From Acidobacteriaceae bacterium (GTDB taxonomy: Bacteria; Acidobacteriota; Terriglobia; Terriglobales; Acidobacteriaceae): DNA of 64,000 nt. The stretch covers positions 60,220 to 124,219 of the forward strand of contig PLGG01000046.1 of assembly GCA_003138515.1 (NCBI GenBank), read 5' to 3'. The position numbers and the translations under genes are program-made. Numbering within the stretch: the first letter of the stretch is position 1; every line of letters begins with the position of its first letter. Below, in pieces: positions 60,655 through 64,000 of this stretch. The notes under the pieces were generated by a model, which ran no database searches, was not told where the DNA came from, and saw nothing but the letters and a program-made list of their open reading frames with translations.

Positions 60655-63630
60655 TCACAGCACCCGCGCCAGCCACTTCCCTGTGTGCGACAGCAGATTC
60701 GCCGCAATCTTCTCCGGCGGTCCCTCCGCCACAATGCGCCCGCCGCCTTCTCCGCCCTCCGGTCCCAGATCGATCACCCAATCCGCGCTCTTGATCACGT
60801 CCAGGTTGTGTTCGATCACGATCAGCGACCCTCCGCCGTCGATCAGTTTGCGAAACGCCGTCAGCAGCTTTGACACATCGTCAAAGTGCAGCCCGGTCGT
60901 CGGCTCATCCAGAATGTACAGCACGCGGCTGGCCTGCGAGGGCTTCGCCGTCGCATTCACCGCGCGCACCGCGGACAGATGCGCCGCCAGCTTCACGCGT
61001 TGCGCCTCGCCGCCTGAGAGCGTTGTCGCCGACTGCCCCAACCGCAAATAACCCAGCCCAATCTCATCCAGCACCGCCAGCTTTTCCAGTAGCCTAGTCT
61101 GCCCGGCGAAGAAGCGCAGCGCCTCCTTCACCGTCATCTGCAGCACGTCGTGAATATTTTTGCCCTTGTAGTGCACGCCGAGAATCTTCGCCTGGTAGCG
61201 AGTAGCGTTGCAGTCCTCGCAGGGCAGCTCCACGTCGGCCAGAAACTGCATCTCCACCGTCACCGTGCCGTCGCCTTCGCAGGTGTTGCAGCGCCCGCCC
61301 GGCACGTTGAACGAAAAATGTCCCGGTGTGAGCGAAAGCCGCTTGGCCTCCGGTTGCGCGGCAAACAGCTCGCGCACCAGGTCGAATCCCTTGATGTACG
61401 TAATTGGATTCGATCGAGGAGTTCGCCCGATCGGCGTTTGGTCCACCAGCACCACGTCGTTCAATCGCTCCACGCCGCTCAACGAACTGAACACTCCCGA
61501 AGGATCGCTGCCATCGCTCTGTCCCAGCGCGCGCGCGACCGCGCGATACAACACCTGGTGCACCAGCGTCGATTTGCCCGAGCCGGAAACCCCCGTCACC
61601 GCGACCAGCATTCCCAGCGGAATCTCCACATCCAGCCCATGCAGATTGTTTGCACGCGCCCCGCGCAACACCAGCTTCTCGCGTCCCGGCGCGCGCCTCC
61701 GCGTAGGCACGGGAATCGAAATCTTCCCGCTCAAATAGCGCCCCGTCAGCGACGCCGGATTCGCCTCGATCTCCGCCAACACGCCTTCCGCCAGCAATCT
61801 ACCGCCGAACTCGCCCGCGCCCGGCCCCAGGTCGAGCAGATGATCCGCCGCGCGCAGAATGTCGGCGTCATGCTCCACCACCAAAATCGTGTTTCCCAGG
61901 TCGCGCAGCTCTTCGAGAATATGAATCAATCGCGCCGTGTCGCGCGTATGCAGCCCGATCGACGGCTCGTCCAGCACATACAACGCTCCCACCAGCCGCG
62001 ATCCCAGCGAAGTCGCCAGCTGAATCCGCTGCGCCTCGCCGCCGCTCAAAGTCGACGCCAACCGGTCGAGCGTCAGATATTCGAGTCCCACGGCAACCAG
62101 AAAGCTCAGCCGCTGCCGCACCTCGATCAGAATCGGCCCCGCAATCTCCTCTTGCATCGGCGAGAGCTTCAGCTCGTCGAAGAACTCCTGCGCCTGCGCG
62201 ATCGTCAACGCCGTCGCCTGGCAAATGTTCTTCCCCGCAATCCGTACCGCCCGCGCTTCCGCCCTCAACCTCTGCCCACGGCAATCCGGGCACTCTGCAT
62301 ACCCGCGATACTTGCTCAGCATCACCCGCACGTGCAGCTTGTACTTTTTGCGCTCAAGTTGCGCAAAGAACCCCATCACGCCCGCGAACCCGTCCTTGTC
62401 CGCCGCTGCGGGCTTGCCACGCAGCACGGTATCGCGCGCCGCTTCGGTCATTTCGCGCCAAGGCACATCCAGCGGCACACCCAACTCCGCCGCTCGCTTG
62501 CGCAGCTCGCCAAACCACGGCCGGTACTTTGGCCGGTTCCACGGATCGATTGCGCCGCCCGCAAGCGTCAGCCCCTGGTCGGGAATCACCAGGCCCAGAT
62601 CGTAATCCACGGTGTTGCCGAATCCCTGGCACCGCGGGCACGCCCCAAACGGATTGTTGAAACTGAAAAGCCGCGGCTCCGGCTCGCGTCCCGGCCGATG
62701 GCAGTTCGTGCATTCGTACGCCCCGGAAAACCGCAGCTGTCTGCGCTCCGCCTTCTCATCATGTGGATTCGGAGTCCCCACGGACAGGCCTTCGTCCGTG
62801 GTGCGACGCGGTGCCTCCTCGAAGATCACCTCGCCCGCTTCGCGATACGCTGTCTCCACGGCGTCCACAATCCGCGGACGATTCTCAGCACTGACGACAA
62901 TTCTGTCCAAAAGCACGAACACCGGAGCTGAAAGGTCCAGATCGATCAGCGACTCCGGTGTCGAGAACTCGAAAAGCCTTCCCTGCTGCCACAGGCGGTT
63001 GAACCCGCTTGCGCGCAGCTCCGCCAACCGCGCCTTCACCGTCTCCGCATGAAGTGCCTCGCCCGCCTTTGCTGCTCCTTTCGATTTCGCCGCACTTTTC
63101 GGCGCATGTCCTGCAGCTTTCCCTGCCTTCGCTTCCGTCAACGTCTCCGCCCCCGCCGCGCTCATCGCGGGGAACAGCACATTCAGCCGCGTTCCCTCGC
63201 CCAGCGCCAGTACAGCCTCGGCCGCCTCATCCACCGAGTTGCGCTTCACCAGCCCGTCGCAATAAATGCAGTGCACCTCCCCGCACCGCGCATACAGCAG
63301 CCGCAGGTAGTCGTAGATCTCCGTAGCTGTCGCTACCGTCGACCGCGGATTCCGCGTCGTGTTTTTCTGCTTGATGGCGATGGCCGGCGCCATTCCGTCG
63401 ATCTCGTCCGCGTCCGGCTTCTCAATCCGCTCCAGAAACTGCCGCGCGTACGCCGAAAGCGACTCCACATACCGCCGCTGCCCCTCGGCATAGATGGTGT
63501 CGAAGGCCAGCGAGCTCTTGCCCGAGCCCGACACGCCGCTGATCACCGTCAGCTTCCCGTGGGGTATCTCGCAAGAGAGATTTTTCAGGTTGTGTGTCCG
63601 CGCGCCGCGGATAATGATGGCATCGTTCAA
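60655..63630 (-). CDS. uvrA: Excinuclease ABC subunit A
   Basis: DNA-damage-recognition ATPase of nucleotide excision repair. 991 residues. First Walker A VISGVSGSGKSSLAFDTIYA, UvrB/DNA-binding KQKNTTRNPRSTVATATEIY, first zinc module Cys in CTNCHRPGRE and CPRCQGFG, first signature STLSGGEAQRIQLATSLGSR. Second half: VTGVSGSGKSTLVHQVLYRA, zinc finger CNTCEGDGTVTVEMQFLAD with CEDC, and TTLSGGEAQRVKLAAHLSAV, then ILDEPTTGLHFDDVSKLL. An Ala/Lys/Gly-rich insertion of about 35 residues (around residues 165-200) makes it longer than E. coli UvrA (940). Confidence 0.97.
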   Translation of the reverse strand: MNDAIIIRGARTHNLKNLSCEIPHGKLTVISGVSGSGKSSLAFDTIYAEGQRRYVESLSAYARQFLERIEKPDADEIDGMAPAIAIKQKNTTRNPRSTVATATEIYDYLRLLYARCGEVHCIYCDGLVKRNSVDEAAEAVLALGEGTRLNVLFPAMSAAGAETLTEAKAGKAAGHAPKSAAKSKGAAKAGEALHAETVKARLAELRASGFNRLWQQGRLFEFSTPESLIDLDLSAPVFVLLDRIVVSAENRPRIVDAVETAYREAGEVIFEEAPRRTTDEGLSVGTPNPHDEKAERRQLRFSGAYECTNCHRPGREPEPRLFSFNNPFGACPRCQGFGNTVDYDLGLVIPDQGLTLAGGAIDPWNRPKYRPWFGELRKRAAELGVPLDVPWREMTEAARDTVLRGKPAAADKDGFAGVMGFFAQLERKKYKLHVRVMLSKYRGYAECPDCRGQRLRAEARAVRIAGKNICQATALTIAQAQEFFDELKLSPMQEEIAGPILIEVRQRLSFLVAVGLEYLTLDRLASTLSGGEAQRIQLATSLGSRLVGALYVLDEPSIGLHTRDTARLIHILEELRDLGNTILVVEHDADILRAADHLLDLGPGAGEFGGRLLAEGVLAEIEANPASLTGRYLSGKISIPVPTRRRAPGREKLVLRGARANNLHGLDVEIPLGMLVAVTGVSGSGKSTLVHQVLYRAVARALGQSDGSDPSGVFSSLSGVERLNDVVLVDQTPIGRTPRSNPITYIKGFDLVRELFAAQPEAKRLSLTPGHFSFNVPGGRCNTCEGDGTVTVEMQFLADVELPCEDCNATRYQAKILGVHYKGKNIHDVLQMTVKEALRFFAGQTRLLEKLAVLDEIGLGYLRLGQSATTLSGGEAQRVKLAAHLSAVRAVNATAKPSQASRVLYILDEPTTGLHFDDVSKLLTAFRKLIDGGGSLIVIEHNLDVIKSADWVIDLGPEGGEGGGRIVAEGPPEKIAANLLSHTGKWLARVL

Positions 63631-63707
63631 AGGGAAGGCACCGCAAACTATCTTCCGGCCGCGCCACAGTGCTCTCTGCGAGCCTTGGGACGCAACCGTG
63701 CATTTTT

Positions 63708-63713
63708 ATTATA
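63708..63713 (-). promoter_or_regulatory. Candidate -10 box (TATAAT) for uvrA
   Basis: On the minus strand TATAAT lies 77 bases before the uvrA ATG in an AT-rich island. No convincing -35 hexamer sits 16-18 bases upstream and no SOS-type palindrome was recognised. Confidence 0.3.
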
Positions 63714-63812
63714 AATTGCGCGGCAACTTTCCCTGGGAATGAAGATGGGCCGATAGCCGAACGCCTGCAACTGCAAATAAGTGCAGCGCCCGATCGGTCC
63801 GTTGCAAATAAT

Positions 63813-63992
63813 TTACGCCGCCAGGGCGGGTCTTCCTGCGTATTCCATCGATTCGTCCTCTACCTCGCGGTCAAGAACATTGGCGAGTGCCAGCAGGATC
63901 GGCGATGCGCACACTGGGCAATGCTCCGCGCAGTTGCCAATGCAGTTGCAGTCAGGACACAGGTAAGCAGACGACAAGGGGATATGCTGCAT
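63813..63992 (-). CDS. 59-residue cysteine-rich mini-protein
   Basis: From ATG 63992 on the minus strand a frame of 59 codons ends in TAA at 63813. The N-terminal half holds LCPDCNCIGNCAEHCPVCAS, six Cys and one His in a C-x2-C-x-C-x3-C-x3-C-x2-C arrangement fitting a small zinc ribbon. A helix LLALANVLDREVEDESMEYA follows. The frame stays open upstream to the window edge, so a longer N-terminus cannot be excluded. Function unknown. Confidence 0.6.
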   Translation of the reverse strand: MQHIPLSSAYLCPDCNCIGNCAEHCPVCASPILLALANVLDREVEDESMEYAGRPALAA

Positions 63993-64000
63993 GGCGATGA

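Noticed and set aside
60655-62931. Long plus-strand frames opposite uvrA
   Set aside because: Arg/Gln/His-rich translation fully antisense to uvrA, no ribosome site or domain.

Overview
The window is dense, GC-rich bacterial chromosome that fits an Acidobacteriota (Terriglobia/Acidobacteriaceae-like) genome. The main evidence is a giant TonB-dependent receptor with an N-terminal carboxypeptidase-regulatory domain, a bacillithiol deacetylase gene, many glycan and uronate genes, and frequent GTG/TTG starts. This assignment is inference from gene content; no rRNA gene is present.

Layout. 1-6.6 kb is housekeeping: a GNAT protein cut by the left edge, mazG, a prepilin peptidase, a secreted TPR protein, and dnaX-ybaB-recR. 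6.7-14 kb is a Kdp high-affinity K+ uptake locus (a new-looking 28-aa membrane peptide, then kdpF-A-B-C, with kdpE upstream and a shortened KdpD-like kinase diverging from kdpE). 14-18.2 kb is an ABC importer operon without a binding protein. 18.5 kb holds a lone receiver protein.

19.0-30.6 kb is a complete purine-to-glyoxylate cluster on the plus strand: allB, allC, allE, a plant-type ureidoglycolate amidohydrolase, three-subunit xanthine dehydrogenase, OHCU decarboxylase, HIU hydrolase, urate oxidase and a permease. Many start codons overlap the previous stop, so these genes are probably co-translated. A TonB receptor and an amidase follow.

36.4-44.6 kb carries xseB, a methionine-synthase/MTHFR fusion gene, a lipoprotein, bshB1, a small SmpA-like island flanked by a decayed copy of the bshB1 3' end, a GH79-type hydrolase and a methyltransferase.

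44.7-48.0 kb is the most unusual region. It is a tandem array of about eight related non-coding units with a period of about 171-186 bp, interrupted by one small cysteine-rich protein gene and followed immediately by a Ro60/Rsr (TROVE-vWA) gene. Five units contain a canonical tRNA T-arm, a closed acceptor-like hairpin and a D-arm in circularly permuted order, enclosed by a long helix whose sequence changes but whose pairing is kept. I read this as an array of tRNA-mimicking bacterial Y RNAs (YrlA type) with their Ro protein partner.

48-64 kb contains an aquaporin, a methyltransferase, a GH51 arabinofuranosidase, pncB coupled to a PD-(D/E)XK-like protein, a sugar oxidation/KDG-KDPG block (epimerase, oxidoreductase, SDR, kdgK, eda) with REP-like palindromes, a Pcm-like methyltransferase, uvrA, and a tiny Cys-rich protein at the right edge.
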